This document shows, piece after piece, positions 24,370 through 35,898 of a stretch of 64,000 nucleotides of DNA. Every line of letters begins with the position of its first letter. The stretch's first letter is position 1. Under the pieces are notes generated by a model. That model worked only from the letters and a program-made list of their open reading frames with translations, was not told where the DNA came from and made no database searches. Origin of the DNA: Absidia repens (Eukaryota; Mucoromycota; Mucoromycetes; Mucorales; Cunninghamellaceae); contig MCGE01000002.1 in the NCBI GenBank assembly GCA_002105175.1, positions 1,736,001 through 1,800,000 of the forward strand, in the 5' to 3' direction. Made by a program: the position numbers and the translations under genes.

Positions 24370-25110
24370 AATTCAAATTCCGCCCACGTGAAAATTTTAT
24401 TTACTCCCAGGTTTCAGGTTGTATTTTTTTCGCTCCTTTTCTTTTCACTTTCTTTTTTTTTCTTCCCTTAATTCTTCACAATTGTGGCCCCAATGGGGTT
24501 ATGATGGACTTAGATTAGTGTTAGGATTAGTTTAGAAGGGGTTTCGCCTCAGGAATTACAAGATGCAAGGGAAAACTTTTTCATTTTGGTTTCAGGATTT
24601 GGAGATCACCATTAGCTGGCTTTTTGGAAGCCTTTCATTAGCTTAGTTTATTTAGTATTAGTTTGTACATAGCTGGCATCTATATCTGAATAAAGTATAC
24701 ATCTTTTTTACGTCTTTCAATGAAAAAGTGTCCCATAGTCTCTTTCATGCATTGCAAAAGAGATCCCTTTTACTATGGTCTCTTCAGATTAGCGTTCACT
24801 TTTGTTCTATTTCAATAAAATAGGTCACTTTAATCTGCCTCATGCATTATCCTGTACATTTGTATTAGCTCCCAGTTTATAATACTCCCTTCAGATTAGT
24901 ACTGACCATTCTTCAACACTCTCATTAAACTCTCGCATGCTGACCCCAACAGACTCTGTTACAATGAACTTGTCGTCATTAGTTGTAGTATTTGCCAACT
25001 TGCTTCAATAAAATATGTGTCTTTACTCGTCATACTCTGATACATTATACAATGAGTAATGTTGTTATTGTAGCTGTTTTGTGATTGTCATACCCAGATA
25101 TATGATCTGT
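24370..25110 (+). repeat. dispersed repeat family, copy R4
   Basis: CACGTG box at 24385-24390, CT-rich tract at about 24420-24475, core with hairpin at 24535-24582. The right hairpin arm differs (GAAAACTTTTTC), yet pairing with GAAGGGGTTTC is kept largely through G-U pairs. AATAAA-like motifs near 24693, 24718, 24811 and 25002 follow the ~95-100 bp internal period. The distal part beyond 25110 diverges from the other copies. Confidence 0.75.
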
Positions 25111-25708
25111 AATTCACCGACCAATGTTTTGCCTGTGTGAGAATAGTTTGGTATGGAATATAAAAAAATTGCGTTTACGTTACGGTCTTGTTGAATATCA
25201 TAATGGATGGGTGAAATGTTGATTGAACAAACAGCAAAAACAAAATGCAATTGTATTTGAAAAGCGATATACACAACACTATACTAGAATCTATACTAAA
25301 AAAAAAAAGTCATAAAAAGACAACTAATTTTGTGATCATTAGATAGTCTTGAAACTAATAACGATTTTCACCACAATGACTGCAATATCACTAAAGGAGA
25401 CTAGCCAAGCAAAGATAAAGTCGCTCAAAACATATTCAATATCAAATTTTGAAGAGCTTAAATAAAACATCAAAGCGTTTATTTTATTAAAATAATACCA
25501 AATAACAAGGTCCGAGGAAGAGGAGTGGGGTAACTATAAATACTACTAAAAATCTTGGGAATAATGGCATAGACAATAAAAGGGTGGGGGGGGGCAATAT
25601 ATAATATGACGGTATATAAAAATAATGTGATGGAGCATAGGAAAAAATATATATTTGATATATGAAATGTGAGAAGGAGAAAGAGATGGGGAAAAAGGGG
25701 GGGGGTAA

Positions 25709-27864
25709 CTAGAGTGGGGCATATGCATAGGATAAGGCCAAGGAATCAGACATAGATGAGGGTGGATATGGATAGGGCGCACCACCAAATTTAGAAGAAG
25801 AAGGTTCCGATGGCATACTGGAATAGATCATTGCAGCCGGATCCATCATAGGCACTTGGTAATTGGGAAGCTCCTGTGCTAAACAATAATGCGTATCTAT
25901 TGGCAACGCATTAGAAGAAAGATCGTGTGGTGATGGTTGCTGCTGTTGTAAAGGATCAGCAAACATAGGGGCAGAAGATGACGTAAAAGGAAGCGAGGAG
26001 AAGTCCCATTCTAAAGGAGGAGAGGATGGAGAGTTGAATAGCAATAATTGACTGTCGTTGCATGATGAAGATGATAACGATGGTGCCGTTGATGATACTA
26101 TAGTGTTAGCTGGTGCGATAGTAGTGTCATGGGAGGATGATTGTTCTGATAAAGGTGTTGATGGCGCTATAGGTTTTGGTGAGTGTTGTATTTTTTTGCT
26201 ATTGACAGATGTTCTAGCTGCTGTGGACTTGGGCACTATAATACCGGCTGCTTCATGACCTTTGACGTGCTTTCGCAGTGATCTAGAATGAAAGTAGGCT
26301 TTGCTGCAGTCGTTCACCGGACATAAATATGGTCGAATGTTGCTGTGCGTTCGCATATGTCTATAAAATAGTAAAATAAGGTTGTTAATCCGACTGAATG
26401 TTGGGGAAAGGGGAAGGAGATACATACGTATTGAGAGAATCCGGACGAGAGAACCGTTTTTCGCAACCTAAAAGTTTAAATGTCAATAAAACAGTGCGCC
26501 TATAAATCTTCCTTTGATTAGTTTATTTTCTTACCTTCAACAGCGCATGCAAAAGGTCGTTCGCCAGTATGAGTTCTATATATTTCAGATCAAACAAACA
26601 AGTAAAAAAAAAAAAAAAAGATTGAGTTCACAAAATAAGAACAATGTCCAATTGTTCTGTATTCTTTACCGAAGATGATTGTGCATTTTATGTCTTTTCA
26701 TGAAGGGTTTCCTATTTCGTGTACACCCAATCCATTCACAATGGTATGCAGCCTAGTTAATAATAAAAAAGTCAGGACATACACGACACAATTTTTATTT
26801 GATTTTACCTTTCCACTACCAATATGATCGTCCCGGATATGCCCAATCAATTCTTCCAAGGTGGTGGCTTCAACGCTACAATTGACCCATCGACAGTAAT
26901 GAGTTTGCTGGTCATTGTCGGGCTTGTTGTCTTCTTGTATTTGACGGGGTATCCATTGATTGTGACCTAAATAAATAAATAATGATAAACTATGTGAGTA
27001 AAATCTTATGTTTGATGCTGGGTAGATATGACTACATTATAAAGTCTTACCGAGTGCCCTCTTTTCTGTTGGCGAAGACGAAGAGCCTGCAGACGTTGTA
27101 TCCAACTCACCATCTGAGAAGTAGGTGTCCTCCACTACAGATGAGGTACATGACGATGTGGATGTTCCATCTGCATGATTGATTCCCTCCTCCAAGGCGG
27201 CAGTGTTACACAAAGCGGGTGTTGTAGTGGTGGCACTGGTGGAAGGGAAGTCTTGAATTTTTTCCATACCATAAAAAGTCGGCTGCTGTGGAGAAATACC
27301 AGAGGACTGGATTACGGTTTGATAGTTTGCTGATGATCCTGATAACATAGCATAATCATAAAGATGTTGGCTAGTGTTCTGTATCAATAAATAAACAAAC
27401 AAAAAATGATTAAATTATTATTCATACTTTTTTTCCTGCTTTGTGTTCACTTACCCTGTAATAATTTGCAACGGGATCCGTTGTTGTAATGTCAGAATAA
27501 AAGAATGATTCACTGAAAGGGAAATCATCGCTATTTTCAGATGGTACTATTGGAGTTTCTTCATACGTATACGATAGTGATGACAAATGTTGCTGGTCCT
27601 GTGGTTGTGCCATCGTTTCACGTTGCATACTATCGCTTATCGTTGACGGGTTTGAAGATGGAATATGTGACCATTTAAAACCTATCATCAGCCATTAAAT
27701 ACAAGGCGTATGTGTCAGTACCTACATGATATATATATATAGTACGTATTATTTTTACCTGGGTTGCAATTGAGTGAGATCGAATCAATTGGTTGTTCGT
27801 CTGGTATAATGGGGTTGAGTTGATTGATTCTTTGTTGTGAATTGGATGAAGAAAGGATATTCAT
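25709..27864 (-). CDS. four-finger C2H2 zinc-finger regulator, GLI/ZIC-like (tandem CWCH2)
   Basis: Eight exons. The protein opens MNILSSSNSQQRINQLNPI at 27864, followed by about 200 Ser/Thr/acidic residues of likely activation domain. Then come four fingers built across five exons: CRWVNC-x12-H-x4-H, CEWIGC-x15-H-x3-H, CAVEGC-x12-H-x3-H and CPVNDC-x12-H-x3-H. The first two have the C-x-W-x-x-C form that defines the tandem CWCH2 pair of ZIC, GLI, Zap1 and PacC/Rim101 proteins, in which the first finger packs against the second rather than reading DNA. A standard TGERP linker precedes finger three. The roughly 180-residue Ser/Pro-rich tail has no known motif. It is a nuclear DNA-binding regulator; its target genes cannot be inferred. 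It is more GLI-like than PacC-like because of finger number and linkers. Confidence 0.85.
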
Positions 27865-28610
27865 AGTAGCTGTTTGAGGTGGATAAGAAGTATAATAGAG
27901 GGAGTAAAATAGAGATCGAAAAACACAAAGAGAAAGAAGATTCTAAAAAAAAAAAAGATAATAAATAGATAAGTATTTGGAGGAGGAATCATGCTTAAAA
28001 ATCACCTTTCAAATCGCGAATATTGGCAAATGGTGTTTTGCCTTTTAGTTGTCAGAATGTGATTTGATTCTAAAAAAATTCAAGTCAGTTGATTCATTAA
28101 TCATATGTGACAATAAAAAAAAAATGGTGCACAGACACTTACCTTGTATAAAATTGAGCGCAGGAATAAAAAAAAAAAAAAAAAAAGGAAAAGGGGGGAC
28201 GAGGGAAAAAATGGAAAGAAAGGGAGAAGAAAGAAAAATCATGAAAATGACCCACTTTATACAGATTGAAACCCCGTCAATGGCAGTTTTGCGTGTTTTT
28301 ATATCACCTTCGTTCGACCTTCACTTTTTCTTCTTAACGGAGGATGATATGAATGGCTCTTTAGTTAAATAAACGTCTTTCAGTAAGTATCTTTTATTAT
28401 CGTTATCCTAACTTAAGTGATGGAGAAGATCTAGAAGAAGAAGGTTTGAGACCTTTTTTCACGTGGCTGTCAACTCAAAAACAAACAATACTGTTCTTTT
28501 CTTTTTTTCATGTGATTAAGTGACAAAAATATATTTGAAGCTCCGGGATATTTTTTTGGATAATTTAGCCATCGGTTCACCCTTTGAATCAGTCGTCCTC
28601 GGATCCGATA

Positions 28611-28646
<36 letters not shown>

Positions 28647-29143
28647 GTTAATCGATCATTACTTGACACAAAGCAACAAAGCCAGGAATAGACTATATAA
28701 TTCACCATCATCCCCAGTCTTCAGCCTCAACCTCTCTCTCATCCCCATTTACTTCTATATAATCATCAAGTTCCTTGTGATAAAATATTGATTCAAGACG
28801 AGTACTTGTTTAATTGATTAATTCAATTCTACCCCTGAAACAATCAGCCATCAAATAAATACCATTTCTTCATGACAAAGAGCCTTTCTTATTTGCCACA
28901 ATACCAAAAAAGATTGTGCATCATACCAATTTGATAGCCAAAATAATCAATGCAAAGACAATGTTTTTTTATTTTTAAAAAAAGACCATGTGAAACTTTA
29001 TTTCAACAATCACAAACAGAAACACAAAAGAAAAAGAGTAACATAAAAAAATAATAATATCAAACTAAACTAAACTAAATTAAAGCACCAACTATAGTCA
29101 GTTCATATCCCCTGGGTATCATACAGGTCAATAGACTTGCTCG
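27865..29143. other. intergenic promoter region of the zinc-finger gene
   Basis: AT-rich DNA with an 18-base A run (about 28169-28186) and a 28-base T run (about 28613-28640). The frames at 28045-28372 translate these runs. The part after about 28980 is the 3' flank of the perilipin-like gene. Nothing else is recognised. Confidence 0.55.
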
Positions 29144-30095
29144 TCAGTGAGTTGATTCCGTTTTTGTTGCCAAGTGTGTCCTGGATTTCCAATCGGATAA
29201 AGAGGTACCAAAGTGGGATTTTATGGATCTGGCCAATGGAAAAGCATCTTGTGAAAACAATGGCTCGGTCCATTCAGAGTATTTTTTTTTGGTCATTGCT
29301 GCTTGATTCAATCCAAGTCTAAAAGCAGATCCGCTTAGAAGAAGAATGCGCTGGTTGATATTCATCGTGGACGTGTTGATTCGTTGAATGTCTTCATCAT
29401 CATCCCCACCAGTGTCCAGATTCCTCTTGCTTATCCAGAGTTCCACACCGTCCAAGTCCTTGTTGATTCTGCCGTTTAACCTTCCCAATGGTTGTGTAAT
29501 CACCAGATCCCAAGTATCATCGAGTGCCGATCTGATCTGCTGTCGAGGCTGTATAATAAGTGCATCCATAATGGTAGCCGTTGGTTGATGTAGCAAAGGG
29601 GCCCTGGTTTCAATGATATCTAAAGACGAGCATGCCCATCCATCCACCTTGACCAAAGACCGTTGAAGGTAGCCATCTTGTCGAAAGTAATGCTGATATG
29701 TTGGTGTGTTCTTGACCCTGTGTATGGTACGAGAAAAACGTTGAATAATCGAGTGCGTCCTATCCAAGAGTGCACGCCCTATCCTAGATTGACTTGCTAT
29801 AGATTGTGTACTTGATAAACCTTCTTGTAATAGCGGAAGCGCGATCATGCGTGCCATAAATTGAGTTTCATCTTCGGATCCAGTACCAGTACGATTGCGG
29901 CGTGGTTGTTGAGTGTCATCGATGCAGGTTTCACCATCATTTTTATCCCCGTAGATTTTTTTTTCCCAATCTAAATATAATACGATAAAACAAGAAGGGG
30001 ATATGCACCAGTTTGAATAAAGCGCAAATAAAAAAGTAAAACAAAAACGAAGTGCCTGAATGGCGCCACTTACCATTTTTTCGATATATCTTCAT
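29144..30095 (-). CDS. perilipin-like lipid-droplet protein
   Basis: Two exons (30095-30074 and 29970-29144) give 282 aa; the 22-nt first exon encodes MKIYRKN. The central part has the pattern of fungal perilipins (MPL1/CAP20): a helix-rich N-terminal stretch (ARMIALPLLQEGLSSTQSIA), then VDGWACSSLDIIETRAPLLHQPT, which recalls the LDxxExxxPxLxxPT signature, then repeated amphipathic segments (IMDALIIQPRQQIRSALDDTW and so on). Perilipins coat lipid droplets and protect them from lipase; in fungi they are linked to lipid storage and, in some, appressorium turgor. Sequence similarity is limited and the call rests on this one block plus size, so an unrelated helical protein is possible. Confidence 0.6.
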
Positions 30096-30163
30096 CACAG
30101 TATGTTCACCAAAAGAACAATCAATAAAATATAAAATGGATGGGAATGTTTATTGGATAGCGT

Positions 30164-30210
<47 letters not shown>

Positions 30211-30298
30211 AAGAAAGGGAAGGGAATAAACTAAATGTGGGGTTTTTAATTCGAGCGGGCTTCCAATCATGAGCATCAGACCAAGAGCATCATCATCA

Positions 30299-32658
30299 TC
30301 AATTCACCAGTTGTCGTAATTCGTCCAAACGTTGATTGAGTTCATCGCGTTCATTTTCACTTTGAGCAAACTTGGCTTTGATATCCATCAACATCCCTTC
30401 CATTCCAGACAAACGGTATTCTAGTTCTGAGTTCCGGTCCACCAAACCCATATTCTTCTTCGCTAATGAATGGATATGTTCTTTCAAACGGTCCTCCACT
30501 TCTGCAGGTAATGCATCCAGAGCCTTTTTAAGATCAAATGATTGTTGCCGTAAAACGTCATTGGATTGTCGAGCACGTGCCAACTCCATCTTTGCGTCCA
30601 CCAACTCTTTCGCCGACTGTCCTTGTTCTTTTGATAGATGTTCCAGCTGTGCTTGTCGTTGTTTGACGCTGTCCATCAATGCTTTGTTTTGTTGTCGAGC
30701 CATGTGCAAGGCTTCCATATCATTGGTAGTAGTATTAGTAGCTGATGACATGGATGTTGATAAAGAGACTGAGCGTTTTCGAGACATGGAGGAGGACAGT
30801 GCTTGTTGATGTTCTTTTGCCAGTTTGACCAATCGTTTCTTTTGTACCTTGAAACCGACACTATCTTGCACCAATTTTTTTACTTCATCCTATAGATACA
30901 GCACCGAAAAATAAGAAATGTTTAGCGTTTTTTTTTCTTTTCTCTTTGTTTGTTGTTGTTGTTGTTGCAACGGTTATCCTGTCATTTTTATGAATGTCAT
31001 TCTTACCTTGTAAGCGTCGCCCATTTGACTGTCCAGCAGATAACTGAGCAATTCATCTTGCTCGGTCAATGCTAGTAGTTGATCCTGATTCATCTTCAAA
31101 AGGGCAAGGGCAAATCCGTAAAGGGAATCCGTACCTTCAGCCAGTAAGATATCGTAGATAGAGTAAACGCAGTCCAGCGAAGGTAGACTAGAGACAAAAA
31201 GGGTGGTGAACCAGGTCTTGGCGTAGTCCTTGGAGTGGATTCCAAAAGTCCCAAAATGATGATATAGCTTTGGTAGATGCTCCATGATCAATCCATCCAA
31301 TTGAAAAAGCACTCTTGATAACCCATCCGTTGGTGGTGCATACAAAGATTTCCACTGGTAAGTTCCATTCATCAGTTCCACAAATACACAGAATGCTTCT
31401 TCTTCAGGCATCTATGGGATAATAAGAAGAACGAGCATAGTGTTAGAAATCATATAATGATCACTGTCTTTTTTCTTTTCGAGGTTTGTTTGATGAGTAA
31501 CTTACATGTAATAAAAGTGGTAACGCTATATAGGCAAATCCTTTGGAGTAACCCACATGATCGTCATAATTGGCATATGCTTTTAGGAGATGGAAAAGTG
31601 AGTCTTTGCATCGGTCAGCCTTGGACATGAATACGCCCTCTCTGTCCCCAAAGAGTACTTCCAAATCTCGGGTAATAGCTTTTTCATAAATGTTGTCCTT
31701 GTTCAGTAGATCCAAGTAACCCCGATCATCCAATACAGCCGCACCTATGACTGAGGAACCATTTGTATTGTTGCTGCTATTTTTGTTGTTTTTGGTAATC
31801 GACAAAATTGGCCATAAGGTACCACGAAGTGATGCTGGAATGCCTTGACGGATGTCATGAAGATAGTGCTTGTTGGTTTTGATGACTTGATCAACATTGG
31901 AGATCATTTGGGACCAGAATTCTAAAAGTAACAACGATGCCATATATGCATATGTTTTAGTTCACTTGTATAGTAGTAGTAATAGTAAGAGTAGGTCGGC
32001 ATATTTTCTTACCCCAATCAATTTCATTGTCTTGATGGTCTGTTGCAGCACACGATGATGATGAAGATAAAATAGAGGAGGATGATGATGATTCTGGCGT
32101 TGATGTACATGGAGAATATGAGGACTGAGTTGCTGTTGTCGGTGATGTGTATATACCAGCGGCATTGGAAGTAGTAGCTGTTGTCGCGATACCAGAGGAA
32201 AGAGGGGACCCTAATCGGGCTAAAAGTATATCATAGTTGGTATCGTTGGATAATAAAGAGCTGATTGAAGTCACTGTCGATCGATTGCTGTGAATATGGT
32301 GATCACTTTCCAGTTCAGAGTCAGAGTCAGAGTCCAGCGATTCTTTATGCTCCATGGTATCGAATTTTTGAATGGCGTGATGAAGTTTGTCTTGATCGTT
32401 TAAATAAAGATTATTGTTGATATTCTTCTGAGTGATAGTTTGACTTCGTCCACGTTGTTGCTGAATGGTATCGTTGATGGATGATGCTGTCGTCTGTGCT
32501 GTATGTGGAGTAGTAGTAATAGGCTGATGTTGTTGGTTTACATCATCGGCCAATAAACCGTCATTGTAAGTTGAGTTGATAAGTGAAGAAGAAGATGATG
32601 TCTCGTTCGTGATTTGATGTTTAATGTCTTGTTTTGCAATATCAATAGTTTGGATCAT
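30299..32658 (-). CDS. TBC-domain protein of EVI5/Gyp5 type with a coiled-coil tail and altered catalytic fingers
   Basis: Four exons (32658-32013, 31921-31506, 31411-31007, 30889-30299) give 685 aa. The N-terminal third is Ser/Thr-rich and disordered. The TBC fold runs from about residue 215: IRQGIPASLRGTLWPIL, CKDSLFHLLKAYANYDDHVGY, LLLHMPEEEAFCVFVELM, FQLDGLIMEHLPKLYHHF, YAKTWFTTLFVSSLPS and FALALLKMNQDQLL. This is closest to EVI5/RabGAP1/Gyp5 proteins. The C-terminal 170 residues are a long coiled coil ending DELNQRLDELRQLVN, also as in EVI5. Both catalytic residues look replaced: IxxDxxR reads ITRDLEV and YxQ reads YSK. It may therefore bind a Rab without speeding GTP hydrolysis. The alternative is a misaligned or unusual active site. 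Start MIQTIDIAKQ is chosen because upstream codons are a low-complexity T-rich leader. Confidence 0.88.
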
Positions 32659-33898
32659 ATAATTGAATAATGGGGAGGAAAGAAAAACAAAAAAGAGCAA
32701 AAAGAACAAGGAGTGAACACGGAAAAAGGTAAAAAGGATCCATTTTGCATTTCGTGGAGCTTTTTTATCTTTTGAGGGGACGGACATCCAATATTTTCCC
32801 TTTTCGAAATAATCGTAGTTATATATTGAGTCGAGACACATCCAAATACTCGATATCATTTGAAATGTGAAAGCATGACAATTTTGGACGCGTCCGCACA
32901 CATCGATTTTTTTTCACTGAACATCTTTTGCTATTCCAAATACTGAAGCTATAGAACCAAGGCGCAATAGTCAAACTTTATATTATCATTGGTAGCAGTT
33001 CGCACTCTCAATTGTACGCACAGGCTACTGTAAAATGTAAGCATTAAAAAAAAGGGGTCAGTAGCAGAGCATAAGCGAGCGTTACTCCTTTAATTAATCC
33101 TGCTGCAGCGTCAAGTATAACGTATACACACTCACAAACACTGCAAGAAGCCAAATGTTCCATTGCCATTGAAACATAGTATTTTTTTTCCATGTGTTGT
33201 TGGCTATGGAATAAGTGACACTGAAATTCATGGTCTCCTCGAAAAAAAAAGTAGAGCAGTGGTACACAAGCTCGCTGATGGCTAAGATGTATTTTTTTTT
33301 TCAATAAAAGAGGTTGGGTAAAAGTGAATTTTTTTTTTGTGGTATCATAGAGAGTGTATTTTCTTTTGAGATATCTGAGAGTATAAGGGTACGGGAAGCT
33401 GGGCCTGGGAGAAGATAGCGGCGGGGATAATTTTATGGGCCAAAGAAACGAAGAAGGTAGGCAGGTAGACTAACCTGTCTTTGGAGAGTAATCTCTTTAT
33501 ATCACTTAAAAACATTTATAATACGTTACAAATATTGAAGACATTCATTGCAGGCATATAAACAAGTTTTTATTGAAGATAGACGTAACATAGGGTAAAA
33601 GAAGAGAGTAAGTGATTCACAGTAAGTGGCAAACTATTCTACAGTGAAAAGGGGTGGTGTAAGTTATTTTACGATGAGTGACAAATACTCTTCTATAGGG
33701 GAGGCGGCAGTATAGAGTCATAGCGACGACGGAGACAAAATGCTGCTGATGTTAGCTACTGTAAAAAGACGAGGGATGCATCATGCCATTGATGTTGAAT
33801 AGTAATGGTTGTTTAAAAAATTATTTTGTTGGTGATATTGCACGGTGTGATGCTGTAAAAATGAGAAAAGGGGGTCCTTTATGTACTTACAAGAAAAA

Positions 33899-34770
33899 CA
33901 TTCAAATCCCGCCCACGCGATTTTTATTTTCCCACTTTCTTTTTCTTCCTTCTTTTTTTTTTTCTTTACCATTCAACTGCCACGGAGCTATGTTGGACTT
34001 AGATTAGCGTCAGGACTAGTTTAGAAGGGGTTTCAGCTCAGGGATTACAAGATGCATGGGGAACCCTCTCATTTTGGATCCAGGATCTGAGGACATCATC
34101 AGTTGGCGTTTTGGAACCTTCATTAGCTTAGTGTAGTGTTAGTTTGTCCATGTTTTGTATCTATATCTGAATAAATGTGTTTCTTTTTTTTATTTGCTAC
34201 AACGAAAAATGTCCCATTAGTCTTTTCCATGCGTTGCACAATATATCCCTTCTTACATTGTTCACTCTAAATTAATGTTGATTACTGTTATGCTTCAGTA
34301 AATATATTCCGTTATTGCCTTTGTCATACTCTGTGCAGTGTATTAGTATCGTTGTTTCATCCACCTCTTTAGATTAGTGTTGACCATTCTTCAAATCTCA
34401 CATTAGTCTCCTTCAGGCTTCCTTTAATAGATCCACTTGCTACAAAGAATCCTGTGCTTTTAGTATAATATCTACCATATTCCTTCAAATAAAATATAAC
34501 TCTTTATTACCCATCCTCTGACCCATTAAATAATAAGCAAAGGCGATACTATGAAAATTTTGTGAAGGTCATATTAAACACCTGCTTTCTAGCTCATCCA
34601 CTATGACTACTTTTCTCTCTAGAGTTCCGCCGATTAGTTTGCGGTTCCAATTCATTTGACATGAGATGCGGCTTTATTCCCGCTACCGTTATATTAATTA
34701 ACCCGTACCTTATTGTTAGCATATATTTTCTTATAAAATATTGTAACCTACACTATACTAGGCATATCCT
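33899..34770 (+). repeat. dispersed repeat family, copy R5
   Basis: The box is mutated to CACGCG (33914-33919). It is followed by a CT-rich tract, the core, and the hairpin at 34024-34070, where one A-C mismatch and G-U pairs are tolerated. Internal units follow with AATAAA-like sites near 34173, 34300 and 34490. This copy and R6 share the longest distal part, past CTAGCTC-TCCACTA-GACTAC (about 34590-34615), to about 34770. Confidence 0.75.
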
Positions 34771-35035
34771 CTATTTATTTCCCCTTTTTCAATCTTCCTT
34801 AATCTTCTCTATTTATCTTGGCTCACCCCAACGCTCTTACATCAAAATCAGATTAGATATGCTCATGCAACGAATTTTATCGTATATCCATCAATAAGCT
34901 TTTACACAATTCTTTTAGTGAATTTTATTTGAATACCCATTGCAATTCTCATGGTGTACTTGCCGGCCAAATATCGAATTAACTCTTGATGACAATTCTA
35001 GCAACCCTGATAACTATCATTTCGATAATATCCTC

Positions 35036-35460
35036 ATAAAGCTTGGGGAAAAATAGAGGCTCAAGGTGGAGATAATCAAATAATCATTATCCCGGTGAGG
35101 ACAACTGTCAGCAGAAAACAAGAGCAAAAAGAAGGACGCCACTTACCTAACACAATGCATCAAATACATCAACGACAACACAAGGCGGAGTTCACCACCA
35201 CCATCAAAATCAAACAGTAACTGTTGACGAATGCGACAGTCATGGGCCTTCAAATACAAAAATCCATGCTGGTAAAATCCATTGCTCCAGTCCAGTCGAA
35301 GCATTGATACCAAGTCGCTCGTCCAAATCGTCCTGGGCGATCTGATGAGAAGCTTTAGGAAACGCTTTCCCTTCCTTTTTTTTTTTTTTTTTCTCTTCCC
35401 CTCTTTTACTTTTAGCTTTATATTTATTCTTACATCGACTTCATTAATTTTCACACGCAA
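35036..35460 (-). other. possible small gene or gene remnant, unrecognised
   Basis: The minus strand has a 105-codon open frame (35460-35143). Its second half reads like normal protein (MLRLDWSNGFYQHGFLYLK, CRIRQQLLFDFDGGGELRL). It ends at a good donor, AG|GTAAGT (about 35147), and a CTGACAG acceptor near 35106 would keep the frame open for about 30 more codons to a stop near 35010. The first half is a Lys/Arg run coded by the A-rich complement of a T tract and is unlikely to be real. A second frame over the same bases also reads protein-like (DLDERLGINASTGLEQWIL), which would fit a decayed gene with a frameshift. I cannot name a family. Confidence 0.3.
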
Positions 35461-35898
35461 ATAACCATCTTCTATCCATTTGCTAGGATTATTTCTCTCA
35501 ACAGTTTAATATCACTTCTTGTTTATCACTTCGAATCACGCGTTTTTATCGGCATATCAAACATAAAAAAATAAAAACCGGGATTTGAAAATGGAATATT
35601 TGATTGGCCATATGGAAATTTATAGTGTACACTTTTTGCATTTTTGCTTTTTTCTTCGTTTCTTAATTTTTTTCTTTCCTTTATTTTTTTTCTTTTCTTA
35701 TTTTTCTTTTCATTCTTATATATATACTTTTTTTTTTTTGGAAATAATAATTTACTTTTGAAATATCACTTCATTTGTTATATTATCGACATTCATTTCA
35801 CCTCTTTTTTTTTTCTGTCTTAAAATTTTTTCTTTCTATATCTAATACTCGTAAACAACAACTGGACTCTTTTACTCCCCGTCTCCTCAACTCTATTA

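Larger units (their letters stand above)
23319..25708. other. intergenic region with TA microsatellite and repeat copy R4
   Basis: Convergent region between the RhoGEF and the zinc-finger gene. It has a CT-rich 3' UTR, a TA run (about 23531-23553), and repeat copy R4 (about 24370-25110). The segment 23930-24360 just before R4 shows weak similarity to the segment before R5 (shared AGTTATT-TAC and ATGCTGC-GATGTT blocks). Near 25540-25705 is the G-rich 3' end of the zinc-finger gene. No gene is supported. Confidence 0.6.
32659..35898. other. intergenic region with repeat copy R5 and a weak open frame
   Basis: Over 3 kb between two divergent genes. Contains the TBC gene leader, AT-rich DNA, repeat copy R5 (about 33899-34770), the uncertain open frame near 35040-35460 (listed separately) and a CT-rich leader for the cold-shock gene (about 35640-35890). 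Nothing else is supported. Confidence 0.55.
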
